Source: Mycobacterium gordonae | GTDB taxonomy: Bacteria > Actinomycetota > Actinomycetes > Mycobacteriales > Mycobacteriaceae | DNA: 64,000 nt | NCBI RefSeq assembly: GCF_017086405.1 | Contig: NZ_CP070973.1 | Coordinates: 1,116,001 to 1,180,000, forward strand | Direction of reading: 5' to 3' | Shown here: one piece after another, positions 28,978-38,506 of the stretch | Position numbering within the stretch: the first letter of the stretch is position 1 | Layout of the letters: each line of letters starts with the position of its first letter | Position numbers and translations under genes: made by a program | The notes under the pieces: generated by a model | Database searches by the model: none | Told to the model about the DNA's origin: nothing | The model's input: only the letters and a program-made list of their open reading frames with translations

Positions 28978-29042
28978 GAGGTTGTGCAACGCAGCGACCG
29001 GCGACGAATTCCCCCATCCGGACGCCGGGTAGCGTCTCAGAG

Positions 29043-29732
29043 GTGAGCCGCGCCGACCTCGACAAGGATCCCCGGGACGTCGCGTCGATGTTCGACGGGG
29101 TCGCCCGCCGATACGACATCACCAATACGGTGCTCTCGCTGGGCCAGGACCGGTTCTGGCGGCGCGCCACGCGCTCTGCTCTGAAGATCGGCCCGGGTCA
29201 GAAGGTGCTGGATCTGGCCGCCGGCACGGCGGTGTCGACCGTCGAGTTGGCTAAGTCCGGGGCGTGGTGTGTGGCAGCCGATTTCTCGGTCGGCATGCTC
29301 TCGGCGGGCAGCGCCCGCGACGTGCCCAAGGTGGCCGGCGACGCAACCCGGCTGCCGTTCGCCGACGACGTGTTCGACGCCGTCACCATCAGCTTCGGGT
29401 TGCGCAACGTGGCCGACTTCCCCGCCGGGCTGCGCGAAATGGCGCGGGTCACCAAGCCGGGTGGCCGGTTGGTGGTCTGCGAATTTTCCACTCCCACAAG
29501 CCCTTTGTTCGCCACCGCGTATAAGGAGTACCTGATGCAGGCGCTGCCGCGGGTGGCGCGCGCGGTGTCCAGTAATCCCGACGCCTACGTCTACCTGGCC
29601 GAGTCGATCAGGGCTTGGCCCGACCAGGCGGCACTGGCGCAGGAGATCACGCGAGCGGGATGGTCAGCGGTCCGGTGGCGCAACCTGAGCGGGGGAATCG
29701 TGGCGCTGCACGCGGCGTACAAGCCGCTCTGA
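29043..29732 (+). CDS. menG: Demethylmenaquinone methyltransferase (UbiE/MenG; Rv0558)
   Basis: The last ring step of menaquinone synthesis: SAM-dependent C-methylation. The 229-residue protein starts [20 protein letters not shown], has the SAM motif [15 protein letters not shown], the UbiE signature [15 protein letters not shown] and the C-terminal [17 protein letters not shown]. It is called menH in older M. tuberculosis annotation. Start is GTG 29043. It stands alone on the plus strand beside the SDR pseudogene, so it must have its own promoter within about 65 bp. Confidence 0.95.
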   Translation: MSRADLDKDPRDVASMFDGVARRYDITNTVLSLGQDRFWRRATRSALKIGPGQKVLDLAAGTAVSTVELAKSGAWCVAADFSVGMLSAGSARDVPKVAGDATRLPFADDVFDAVTISFGLRNVADFPAGLREMARVTKPGGRLVVCEFSTPTSPLFATAYKEYLMQALPRVARAVSSNPDAYVYLAESIRAWPDQAALAQEITRAGWSAVRWRNLSGGIVALHAAYKPL

Positions 29733-29829
29733 TTCGAGGCTTCACCCCTGCTGGGTTTTCGCCGGTGAGCGGGTGCGCCATGGTATTCGCCGACGCTGCG
29801 TTGTCGCAGGGGCTCTACTCCGGCGCGGC

Positions 29830-30168
29830 TTAAGTGCCCGCCCGCTGCAGGAAGCCGACCTGCTCGGGGCAGTAGTGGTCGAGCGCCGCGCCGAGGAACT
29901 GAAACGCCTGCCCCTGAGTGGTGTGCAGCGGGAGGTTGCGCTGCAGGAACGCGGCCGACTTGTACGGGTCGGTGTCCACGCCCCGCTCGATGCGCTGACA
30001 GCTGATCTTGCCCAACCAGGCGTTGTAGTCTTGCGGGCCGTAAATGCCGTAGGTGTGCAGTTGAGCGTTGAACGGGGCGTCGTAGTCGTCGGCCTGGGCG
30101 GGTGCCGCCAACCCGATAGCGGCGACCGCCATGGCCGCGAAAGCACCCAGCCTAAATGCCTTCATTAG
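29830..30168 (-). CDS. Secreted DUF732-type protein (Rv0559c-like)
   Basis: A 112-residue exported protein. Signal peptide MKAFRLGAFAAMAVAAIGLAAPAQA, then DDYDAPFNAQLHTYGIYGPQDYN and two cysteines (KISCQRI, DHYCPEQ) that likely form a disulfide. It closely resembles Rv0559c. It lies 31 bp downstream of the Rv0560c-like methyltransferase and is probably read from the same salicylate-type promoter. Function unknown. Confidence 0.88.
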   Translation of the reverse strand, partial: LMKAFRLGAFAAMAVAAIGLAAPAQADDYDAPFNAQLHTYGIYGPQDYNAWLGKISCQRIERGVDTDPYKSAAFLQRNLPLHTTQGQAFQFLGAALDHYCPEQVGFLQRAGT

Positions 30169-30199
30169 GCGGACTATACACCTGGGGCCGGGCCCGCTA

Positions 30200-30933
<734 letters not shown>

Positions 30934-30965
30934 GAGAGCGCGACCGTCCCGTCTGCTCGGCACTC

Positions 30966-32210
30966 CTAGCTGAAGGGCGGGCGGCGGTCGATCAATCGCG
31001 ACGCCCAACCGCCGCCACGCCACGCCCGCGCCGCCCAATCGGCGTCCTCGTCGGTGACCAGATTCGCCATGACCCGCACCGCGATGCGCATCAATGTCGT
31101 CGAGCGCATCGCGATCGGCCCCGTCGCCGGCAGGAATCGCTGGAAGGTCAACAGCAACGCCAGCCGGCGCGCCACCGAGAAACCGCGGGCGTAGTGGTCG
31201 GTGAGCAACGCCGGCCACAGCCGCGACAGGTCACGCGCCCCCAGCACCTCGGCGGCCAGTCGTCCCGTCTCCAGCCCGTAGTCGATGCCTTCGCCGTTGA
31301 GCGGGTTGACACAGGCCGCGGCGTCACCGATCAGCACCCAGTTCGGCCCGGCCACACCTGACACCGCGCCACCCATCGGCAGCAATGCAGAGGCCACCGC
31401 CCGCGGCGGTCCCTCGAACCCCCACTCGTCGCGCCGCAGGTCGGTGTAGTAGGAAATCAGCGGCCGCAGGGCCAGGTCTGCCGGCCGCTTGGTGGTGGAC
31501 AACGCGCCCACGCCGATGTTCACTTCGCCGTTGCCCAGCGGGAAGATCCAGCCGTAGCCCGGTAGCACGGCGCCGTCGGGCGAACGCAGTTCCAGATGCG
31601 ACGTCAGCCAGGGGTCGTCACTGCGCGGCGTGGCGAGGTACCCGCGGGCGGCCACGCCGTACACGGTCTCCTGATGCCAGCGCCGGCCCAGCTTGCGGCC
31701 CAGCGGGGAGCGTGCGCCGTCGGCGACGATCAGCTGATCGCACCTCACCTCGGTGTGGTCGGCCAACGTCAGCGACGTCACACGTCGCGACGAATCATGA
31801 TGTGCCTTGACTACTTTCGTGCCCAACAGCATGCGCGCCCCGGACTCTTCGGCCGCCTTGCGAATGCGGTCGTCGAGCTCGAGGCGGGCCACCGCGCTGC
31901 TGTGCGACGGAAACGACGGGCCCGGCCACTGGATCTCCACCTCACCGCCGAAGCCGCTCATCCGCAGGCCCCGGTGCCGGATGTGGCCGGATAGCCAATC
32001 GCCCAGCCCCAGTCGCTCCAGCTCGAGGATGGCCCGCGGTGTCAGCCCGTCACCGCACGCCTTGTCGCGGGGGAAACTGGCGGAATCGATGACGAGGACG
32101 TCCCGGCCCGCCCGGGCGGCCCAGGCGGCCGCCGCAGACCCGGCAGGTCCGGCGCCTACCACCACCACCTGGGCGCGCAGGGCTCTGGGGACTTCGTTCT
32201 TCACGCCCAC
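30966..32210 (-). CDS. menJ: Menaquinone tail reductase (MenJ, geranylgeranyl-reductase family)
   Basis: A flavoprotein of about 414 residues that saturates one isoprene unit of menaquinone-9. It has the FAD motif VVVVGAGPAGSAAAAWAARA, the substrate segment CGDGLTPRAILELERLGLG and the second FAD motif IGDAAACVNPLNGEGIDYGL, matching Rv0561c. I place the start at GTG 32210 (VGVKNEVPR); GTG 32204 is equally possible, and neither has a good ribosome site. The much longer open frame to 32999 runs antisense through grcC1 and is not real. Only 15 bp separate it from the divergent grcC1. Confidence 0.92.
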   Translation of the reverse strand: MGVKNEVPRALRAQVVVVGAGPAGSAAAAWAARAGRDVLVIDSASFPRDKACGDGLTPRAILELERLGLGDWLSGHIRHRGLRMSGFGGEVEIQWPGPSFPSHSSAVARLELDDRIRKAAEESGARMLLGTKVVKAHHDSSRRVTSLTLADHTEVRCDQLIVADGARSPLGRKLGRRWHQETVYGVAARGYLATPRSDDPWLTSHLELRSPDGAVLPGYGWIFPLGNGEVNIGVGALSTTKRPADLALRPLISYYTDLRRDEWGFEGPPRAVASALLPMGGAVSGVAGPNWVLIGDAAACVNPLNGEGIDYGLETGRLAAEVLGARDLSRLWPALLTDHYARGFSVARRLALLLTFQRFLPATGPIAMRSTTLMRIAVRVMANLVTDEDADWAARAWRGGGWASRLIDRRPPFS

Positions 32211-32225
32211 CAGTATGTTGGTCGA

Positions 32226-33233
32226 ATGAGTACTCCGGCGACGGTGGTGGCGGGCGTTGACTTCGGCGACGCCGGATTCGCCGCGACTGTGCGAGATGGT
32301 GTCGCTCGGATCGAGCGGCTGATGGACGCTGAGCTGCGGGGTTCCGACGAGGTGATGACCGAGTCCCTGCTGCACCTGTTCCAGGCCGGCGGCAAGCGGT
32401 TCCGTCCGCTGTTCACGGTGTTGGCCGCGCAGACCGGGCCGGACCCGGACAACGCGGATGTGACCCTGGCCGGTGCGGTGGTCGAGCTCATCCACCTCGC
32501 GACGCTGTACCACGACGACGTGATGGACGAGGCCGAAGTCCGCCGCGGTGCGGCCAGCGCCAACGCCCGGTGGGGCAACAACGTCGCCATCCTGGCCGGC
32601 GACTATCTGCTCGCGACGGCGTCGCGCCTGGTGTCGCGCCTCGGGCCCGACGCGGTGCGGATCGTCGCCGAGACGTTTGCCGAGCTGGTTACCGGTCAGA
32701 TGCGGGAGACCCGCGGGACTCCCGAGGAGGTGGACCGCATCGAGCAGTACCTGCGGGTGGTTCACGAGAAGACCGGCAGCCTGATCGGCGCGGCCGGCCG
32801 ATTCGGCGGCATGTTCTCCGGCGCCGACGACGATCAGGTCGAACGGCTGAGCCGGTTGGGCGCTATCGTCGGCACCGCGTTCCAGATCGCCGACGACATC
32901 ATCGACATCGACAGTGAGTCCGATGAGTCGGGCAAGGTGCCCGGAACCGATCTGCGCGAGGGTGTGCGTACGTTGCCGATGCTGTACGTCCTGCAACAAA
33001 CGGATCCCGAAGGCGCGCGGCTGCGCGAGCTACTGGCCGGACCCATCCACGATGACGACGAGGTACTGGAGGCGCTGGCCCTGTTGCGGGCGTCGCCGGG
33101 CATGGCCCAGGCCAAGCAGACGCTGGCGGAATATGCCGAGCGGGCGCATCAGGAGGTGAGCCTGCTGCCCCAATCTCCCGGTCGCGACGCGTTGCAGGCG
33201 CTGGTCGACTACACCGTCAGCCGGCACGGCTGA
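32226..33233 (+). CDS. grcC1: Polyprenyl diphosphate synthase (GrcC1)
   Basis: A trans-type prenyltransferase of 335 residues that probably makes the long prenyl chain used by MenA. The first Asp-rich motif is LYHDDVMDEAE (D97, D98, D101), the second IADDIIDIDSESDESGK; GGKRFRPLF binds IPP. Counterpart of Rv0562. The ATG at 32226 is 15 bp from the divergent menJ start, so each promoter must overlap the other gene. Confidence 0.92.
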   Translation: MSTPATVVAGVDFGDAGFAATVRDGVARIERLMDAELRGSDEVMTESLLHLFQAGGKRFRPLFTVLAAQTGPDPDNADVTLAGAVVELIHLATLYHDDVMDEAEVRRGAASANARWGNNVAILAGDYLLATASRLVSRLGPDAVRIVAETFAELVTGQMRETRGTPEEVDRIEQYLRVVHEKTGSLIGAAGRFGGMFSGADDDQVERLSRLGAIVGTAFQIADDIIDIDSESDESGKVPGTDLREGVRTLPMLYVLQQTDPEGARLRELLAGPIHDDDEVLEALALLRASPGMAQAKQTLAEYAERAHQEVSLLPQSPGRDALQALVDYTVSRHG

Positions 33234-33312
33234 ACAGGTCCCGGAAAATCGGAACCTGAGCCGTCCTCCCAGGCGTTGTCCGACTGTAATCAAGTCGTAG
33301 GAGGACACACCC

Positions 33313-34176
33313 ATGACCTGGCATCCGCATGCCAACAGGCTGAAGACATTCCTGCTGTTGGTCGGTATGTCCGCGATGATCGTGTTCGTCGGCGCGCTGT
33401 TCGGAAGAACCGCTCTGCTCCTGGCGACCCTGTTCGCCGTCGGGATCAACGTCTACACCTACTACAACAGCGACAAGCTGGCACTGCGGGCCATGCACGC
33501 CGTACCGGTATCGGAGTTGCAGTACCCCGCCATGTACCGGATCGTGCGCGAGTTGGCCACCGCCGCCCACCAGCCCATGCCGCGGCTGTTCATCAGCGAC
33601 ACTAACGCGCCGAACGCATTCGCCACCGGTCGCAATCCCCGCAATGCCGCGGTCTGTTGCACCACCGGCATTCTGCAGATCCTCAACGAGCGCGAGCTGC
33701 GCGCCGTTCTGGGGCATGAGCTCTCGCATGTCTACAACCGCGACATTTTGATCTCCTGTGTGGCAGGCGCGCTCGCCTCGGTGGTCACCGCCCTGGCCAA
33801 CATGGCTATGTGGTTCGGCGCTTTCGGTGGCAACCGCGAGGGTGGAGTCAACCCCTTTGCGATGCTGCTGGTTTCGTTGCTCGGACCAATCGCCGCGACG
33901 GTCGTGCGGCTGGCGGTGTCGCGATCTCGGGAGTACCAGGCCGACGAGTCAGGGGCGATGCTGACCGGCGACCCGCTCGCCCTGGCGTCCGCGTTGCGCA
34001 AGATCTCCGGCGGCGTGCAGATGGCCCCGTTGCCGCCCGAGCCGCAGCTGGCCAGCCAGGCCCACTTGATGATCGCCAACCCGTTCCGGGCCGGTGAGCG
34101 CATCGGGTCGCTGTTCTCGACGCACCCGCCGATCGAAGACCGGATCCGCCGGTTGGAGCAGATGGCGCGCGGCTGA
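33313..34176 (+). CDS. htpX: Membrane zinc metalloprotease (HtpX)
   Basis: An M48-family protease of 287 residues in the cytoplasmic membrane that degrades damaged membrane proteins. It has two N-terminal helices, the HEXXH zinc site in [12 protein letters not shown] (H135, E136, H139), two more helices and the third ligand in [11 protein letters not shown]. The ATG has a good site (TAGGAGGA) upstream. The last residues [14 protein letters not shown] are typical. Counterpart of Rv0563. Confidence 0.94.
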   Translation: MTWHPHANRLKTFLLLVGMSAMIVFVGALFGRTALLLATLFAVGINVYTYYNSDKLALRAMHAVPVSELQYPAMYRIVRELATAAHQPMPRLFISDTNAPNAFATGRNPRNAAVCCTTGILQILNERELRAVLGHELSHVYNRDILISCVAGALASVVTALANMAMWFGAFGGNREGGVNPFAMLLVSLLGPIAATVVRLAVSRSREYQADESGAMLTGDPLALASALRKISGGVQMAPLPPEPQLASQAHLMIANPFRAGERIGSLFSTHPPIEDRIRRLEQMARG

Positions 34177-34195
34177 CTGAGCGATGACGGGCTGA

Positions 34196-35725
34196 CTAGG
34201 CCGCCGCTTCGGGCGCTTCGGTTCTGACCAGCGACACCATGGGTGTGCGTGGTGGGTGCCCACGCTCGAGCAGCCCGTCGATGTGAACGGTTCCGCCGGC
34301 GGACTGATGTTGGTGCTGCCAGTCGGTAATCGATTGGTGGGCAGCGTGATCGAGGTAGGTGACGGCGATGTGCAGGGTGACCGTGGCGCCGTGGGGCACC
34401 TCGGCCAGCACGCGGGTCAGGCGCGGCAGGCTGAGGAAGGTGCACGCGCCTTCGATCCGTACTCGCCACTCATCGCCGTCGGCAATAGCTTCGACCTTGG
34501 CCCGGATCACGCGCCATCCGGTCATCGCGATGGCCAGGGCCAGCCCGATCAGGACGCCGTGCAGCAGGTTGAGGAAGACGACGGCGACGATGGTTACCAG
34601 GTAGATGGCGAAATCGCCGGTTTTGACCGCGGTTTCGATGTGCGCGGGCTGCAGCAGCTGAATTCCGATCACGATCAGCAGCCCGGCCAGCGCGGCGCTG
34701 GGGATCTGTTCGATCAGGCCCGCGAAGGGCAGGGCGAACAGCAGGATCCAGAATCCGTGCAGGATTGTCGAGGCGCTGGTCTTGGCGCCGGCCTTGATAT
34801 TTGCCGAGCTGCGCACGATCACACCGGCGATAGGGAGCCCACCGATGGCGCCCGAGACGATGTTGGAGGCGCCCTGCCCGATCAACTCGCGGTCGAGATT
34901 GGTGCGCGGCCCAGTGTGCATGCGGTCGGTGGCGACCGCCGTCAACAGGCTCTGCACGCTGGTGATCAGTGTGACGGTGACGATGCCGACCACCACCGCT
35001 CCCCAATTTCCGTGCGGTATCGCCGGCAACTGCAAGGCGTCGATCACCGAGCCTTGCAACGCGATACGCGAAACGGTGAACGGGAACACCACCGAGATGG
35101 CCGTCACGACCACGATGGCGACCAGCGGGCCGGGAACGGCGGCCAGCTTGGCCGGGGCCCAGCGCCAGGCGACCATGATCGCAATCACCAGCAGGCCGAG
35201 GAAAAGGCCGGGCCGGTGCGCTCCCAGAATCTGGGCGGGCAGCTCAATCACGTTGACCCAGGCCGAGCTATGCGACTCCCCGCCCAGCAGCACATGGGTC
35301 TGCTGCAGCGCGATGGTGATCCCGATGCCGGCCAGCATCGCATGCACCACCACGGGGGAAATCGCAAGCGCCGCACGCGCAACGCGGCTGAGTCCCAACA
35401 GAACCTGCATGAGGCCCGCCGCCGCGGTAATGAAGCATGTTATGCCCCAGCCGAATTCGGCAATCAAGTCCGCGACGATCACGGTCAGGCCGGCAGCCGG
35501 GCCGCTCACCTGTAGGGGCGATCCGCCCAGTGCTCCGCCGATGATGCCGCCGACGATCGCGGCGATCAGGCCGGCCAGTACCGGCGCATCCGAGGCGATC
35601 GCAATGCCCAACGACAAAGGCAGTGCCACCAGGAAGACCACCAGCGAGGCCGGCAGGTCGTGTCTGATCACCGCCCGCAATCGGTCGGTTCGCGACTCGT
35701 AGGCGATCTGTTCGATCTGTCGCAT
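34196..35725 (-). CDS. SulP-family anion transporter with STAS-like tail
   Basis: A 509-residue permease. About 11 helices begin after RTDRLRAVIRHDLPASLVVF. The SulP signature follows in IIGGALGGSPLQVSGPAAGL and GAIGGLPIAGVIVRSSANI. The C-terminal about 100 residues (VEAIADGDEWRVRIEG ... VTLHIAVTYLDHAAHQSITD) form a STAS-type domain. Sulfate or bicarbonate is the likely substrate. No carbonic anhydrase domain is fused. The ATG at 35725 has GGGAGCT upstream; the open frame to 35935 is not needed. It is inserted between htpX and gpsA compared with M. tuberculosis. Confidence 0.88.
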   Translation of the reverse strand: MRQIEQIAYESRTDRLRAVIRHDLPASLVVFLVALPLSLGIAIASDAPVLAGLIAAIVGGIIGGALGGSPLQVSGPAAGLTVIVADLIAEFGWGITCFITAAAGLMQVLLGLSRVARAALAISPVVVHAMLAGIGITIALQQTHVLLGGESHSSAWVNVIELPAQILGAHRPGLFLGLLVIAIMVAWRWAPAKLAAVPGPLVAIVVVTAISVVFPFTVSRIALQGSVIDALQLPAIPHGNWGAVVVGIVTVTLITSVQSLLTAVATDRMHTGPRTNLDRELIGQGASNIVSGAIGGLPIAGVIVRSSANIKAGAKTSASTILHGFWILLFALPFAGLIEQIPSAALAGLLIVIGIQLLQPAHIETAVKTGDFAIYLVTIVAVVFLNLLHGVLIGLALAIAMTGWRVIRAKVEAIADGDEWRVRIEGACTFLSLPRLTRVLAEVPHGATVTLHIAVTYLDHAAHQSITDWQHQHQSAGGTVHIDGLLERGHPPRTPMVSLVRTEAPEAAA

Positions 35726-35818
35726 CGGAGCTCCCTCGTCTGATGTAGCGGGGGACCTTGCGACATCCGCCCCGTATCGCGATGTATAACGCGGCCGTAA
35801 CGCCTTGACGTACAAGAC

Positions 35819-35859
35819 AAAACGGGCAGTCCCGAGACGGCGATGTTTCGGGCGTCCCG
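35819..35859 (-). terminator. Intrinsic terminator downstream of gpsA
   Basis: On the minus strand a two-part stem, CGGG acg CCCGAAAC atcgcc GTCTCGGG actg CCCG, is followed at once by TTTTGTCTTG. It lies about 120 bases past the gpsA stop and before the SulP start, so it should end gpsA transcripts and give the SulP gene its own promoter. Confidence 0.65.
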
Positions 35860-35977
35860 CTTGACGACCTTCGTTGACGGTATGGGGGGCGGCTGGCACC
35901 GGCAACCGGACGCGCTGGGTGCATAGCGAACGCAAATTTTGCGTTAGCCGCTTCCTGATGCGGGAATAGACGCGGGA

Positions 35978-37003
35978 TCAGAACCCGGAGCCGTGCACCT
36001 CGTGTCCGGGTTCCTCGGCGGCCAGGCCGCTGTAGGCCTGCTCAACGGTGGAGCCGTGGTTGATCACGGCATCGACCTCGCGCGCGATCGGCATGTTCAA
36101 CCCGAACTCGTCGGCGAACTCCATGATCACGCTGGCGGCCTTGACGCCCTCGGCCACCTGATTCATCGACGCGATGATCTCGTCGATGGGCTTGCCGGCG
36201 CCCAGTTGCTCACCGACGTGGCGATTTCGGCTGCGCTGGCTGGTGCACGTGACGATCAGGTCGCCCAGACCGGCCAGGCCGGGGAAGGTCTCGGCGTTGC
36301 CGCCCATCGCCACCCCGAGCTTGGTCATCTCGCGGAGTGCTCGGGCGATCACCAGGGCCCGGGTGTTCTCGCCGATGCCCAGCGAGTAGCCCATCCCTAC
36401 CGCGATGGCGAAGACGTTCTTGAGCGCACCCGCCATCTCCACGCCGATCACGTCATCGGTCGTGTAGACGCGGAAACGCCGGGTGCGGAACATGTGCGAC
36501 AGCCGGGTGGCCAGGTGTTGGTCCGGCATGGCCAGCACCGCGGCCGCGGCATACCCCTCGGCCACCTCACGAGCGATGTTCGGTCCGGCCAGGATGCCGG
36601 CCGGATGCCCGGGCAGGATCTCCTCGATGATCTGCGACATCCGCATGTTGGTGCCCTGCTCGAGGCCCTTGACCAGGGAGACCACCGGCACCCAGGGTCG
36701 CAGTTCCTTGGCCAACTCGGTCAGCACCCCGCGGAAGCCGTGGGACGGCACACCCATGACCAGAACGTCGGCGCAGTTGGCGGCTTCGGCGAAGTCGGTG
36801 GTGGCGCGCAGTGAGTTACTCAGCGCCACCTCGTTGCCGAGGTAGCGGCTGTTGCGGTGGTTTTCGTTGATGTCGTTGGCCGTCTCCTCCGAGCGCACCC
36901 ACTGCAGTGTCGGCCCGCGGCGCGCGCAGATCGAGGCCACGGTGGTGCCCCAGGATCCGCCACCGAGGACAACGACGTTGGGTTCGCGCTTCTCAGCTGC
37001 CAT
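35978..37003 (-). CDS. gpsA: Glycerol-3-phosphate dehydrogenase [NAD(P)+] (GpsA)
   Basis: Cytosolic enzyme that makes sn-glycerol-3-phosphate for phospholipids. The 341-residue protein has the dinucleotide motif VLGGGSWGTTVA (residues 12-23), VSLVKGLEQGTNMRMSQII, the AGPNIAREVAEG substrate loop and the catalytic lysine in GALKNVFAIAVGMG. Counterpart of Rv0564c (gpdA2). It is divergent from the serine protease across 99 bp. Confidence 0.95.
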   Translation of the reverse strand: MAAEKREPNVVVLGGGSWGTTVASICARRGPTLQWVRSEETANDINENHRNSRYLGNEVALSNSLRATTDFAEAANCADVLVMGVPSHGFRGVLTELAKELRPWVPVVSLVKGLEQGTNMRMSQIIEEILPGHPAGILAGPNIAREVAEGYAAAAVLAMPDQHLATRLSHMFRTRRFRVYTTDDVIGVEMAGALKNVFAIAVGMGYSLGIGENTRALVIARALREMTKLGVAMGGNAETFPGLAGLGDLIVTCTSQRSRNRHVGEQLGAGKPIDEIIASMNQVAEGVKAASVIMEFADEFGLNMPIAREVDAVINHGSTVEQAYSGLAAEEPGHEVHGSGF

Positions 37004-37102
37004 GAAGCCAGCCTATTGCGGTCATCGAGGAATACCAACGACCCACGGGCAGAGGACTTCGGGCCCTTCCGGGCGAGCTGCCGGCACCGGGATGGTGAAG
37101 GA

Positions 37103-38506
37103 GTGACCTTATGCCGAGCGTTGCTCGCCGTGGCTGTGCTCGTCGTGTCGATGCTGTGGCCGGCGGGTGCGGTGGCCGATGGTGGCCGACCGCAGGCCAA
37201 CGCGGAACAGGCGGCCGCAGCACGGATTCGGCCGGCCGTCATGTTCCTCAGCGCCGAGGCGTACGGCATGGTCAGGTTGCCCGACGGTAAGACGCTGTCG
37301 TTCTTCGGTGAAGGGTCCAACGCCCCGTTCGTCGCAACCTGGAACTGCACCGGATTCGTGGTCAACCCCGACGGTTGGATCGCCACGGCCGGCCACTGCG
37401 CCGATCCGGATACGGCGAAAGAACAGATACTCAAGCGGGCCGTCGGTGAATACCAGGCTCAATACCCGGATGCTTCGGTCGGTCAGGACCCGCTGGCGAT
37501 TTTGGAGTATCTGGCCAAGAACGCGCGGGTGGAAGGCACCCTGCCGGGCCAGGGGCCACAGGTCAACCTCACGCTGATCTATGGCACCGGGACGAAGATC
37601 GCCGAGAAGATGCCCGCCACCGTCGTGGACTTCAAGCCGCTCGGCAAGGGCGACGTGGCCCTGCTGAAGGTCGACAAACACAATCTGCCGTCGTCCGAAC
37701 TCGGCACCGATTCGGACGTCAGCATCGGTACCCCGGTGTTGGCGGTCGGCTACGCCGAGCCCACCGCGCGGCTTACCGGCCGGTCGCTCGACCCGACCAA
37801 CAAGAGCGGCAAAGTGAGCAAGAAGTCGAACGTCAAGTCGAGCCCGGTATACGAGATCGATGCCGCGGTGGCCGAGGGAATGAGCGGGGGTCCGACCGTC
37901 GACCTCAGCGGAAAGGTGATCGGTGTCAACAGCTTCGGACCCGCCGGTGAACCGCAGCCATTCAACTTCATCACGCCCGCGGACACGCTCGCCACGATGC
38001 TGGCGGCCAAGGCTGTGAAAGCCACGCTCGGCCCTGCCGACCGGGCGTATCGCCAGGGACTCGGTCATTACTACGAGGGCCGCTACAGCGATGCGATCAA
38101 GGACTTCGACCTGGCCCTCACGCTGTCGCCCGACTACCCCGGCGCCGCGGATCTGAAGACCAGCGCGGCCAATCTACGGCAGCAGTACGGGGACGCCTCA
38201 GTGTTCCAACGGTCAAACCTGTTGTGGTACTTCGCCGCTGGTGTCCTGCTGGTACTGCTGGTCAGCGGCTGGGTCGGTCTTCTGGTAGTCCGGAGCCGGC
38301 GGCAAAGTCGCGCCGAAGAAGAACCCGCCGAACCGCCCTCGGACGACGAGCATGTCACGGACGGCGCGGTGCGACCGCTGGGGCTTGTCCCTCCGCTGGC
38401 AACGGGCGAACCGCACTTCTGCGCCAACTGCGGCGCGCAGCATCACCATGCCGAGAAGTTCTGCCCCAACTGTGGCAAGAAGATTCCGCTCGGGGCCTCC
38501 GCTTAA
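37103..38506 (+). CDS. Membrane-anchored trypsin-like serine protease with C-terminal zinc ribbon
   Basis: From GTG 37103 the product is 467 residues. In order it has a signal peptide (residues 1-25), then a trypsin-like domain with H98 (TAGHCAD), D184 (GKGDVALLKV) and S261 (EGMSGGPTV). Next come a TPR-like segment (about 312-345, YYEGRYSDAIKDFDLALTLS), a membrane helix (373-397) and a cytosolic tail ending in a four-cysteine ribbon, C440-x2-C443 and C454-x2-C457. The catalytic domain should face the periplasm and the zinc ribbon the cytosol. The start is uncertain because AAGGA abuts the GTG. Substrate unknown. Confidence 0.85.
   Translation: MTLCRALLAVAVLVVSMLWPAGAVADGGRPQANAEQAAAARIRPAVMFLSAEAYGMVRLPDGKTLSFFGEGSNAPFVATWNCTGFVVNPDGWIATAGHCADPDTAKEQILKRAVGEYQAQYPDASVGQDPLAILEYLAKNARVEGTLPGQGPQVNLTLIYGTGTKIAEKMPATVVDFKPLGKGDVALLKVDKHNLPSSELGTDSDVSIGTPVLAVGYAEPTARLTGRSLDPTNKSGKVSKKSNVKSSPVYEIDAAVAEGMSGGPTVDLSGKVIGVNSFGPAGEPQPFNFITPADTLATMLAAKAVKATLGPADRAYRQGLGHYYEGRYSDAIKDFDLALTLSPDYPGAADLKTSAANLRQQYGDASVFQRSNLLWYFAAGVLLVLLVSGWVGLLVVRSRRQSRAEEEPAEPPSDDEHVTDGAVRPLGLVPPLATGEPHFCANCGAQHHHAEKFCPNCGKKIPLGASA

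Noticed and set aside
32211..32999. N-terminal extension of menJ running antisense through grcC1
   Set aside because: The extension has no family match and would cover a well-supported polyprenyl synthase gene.
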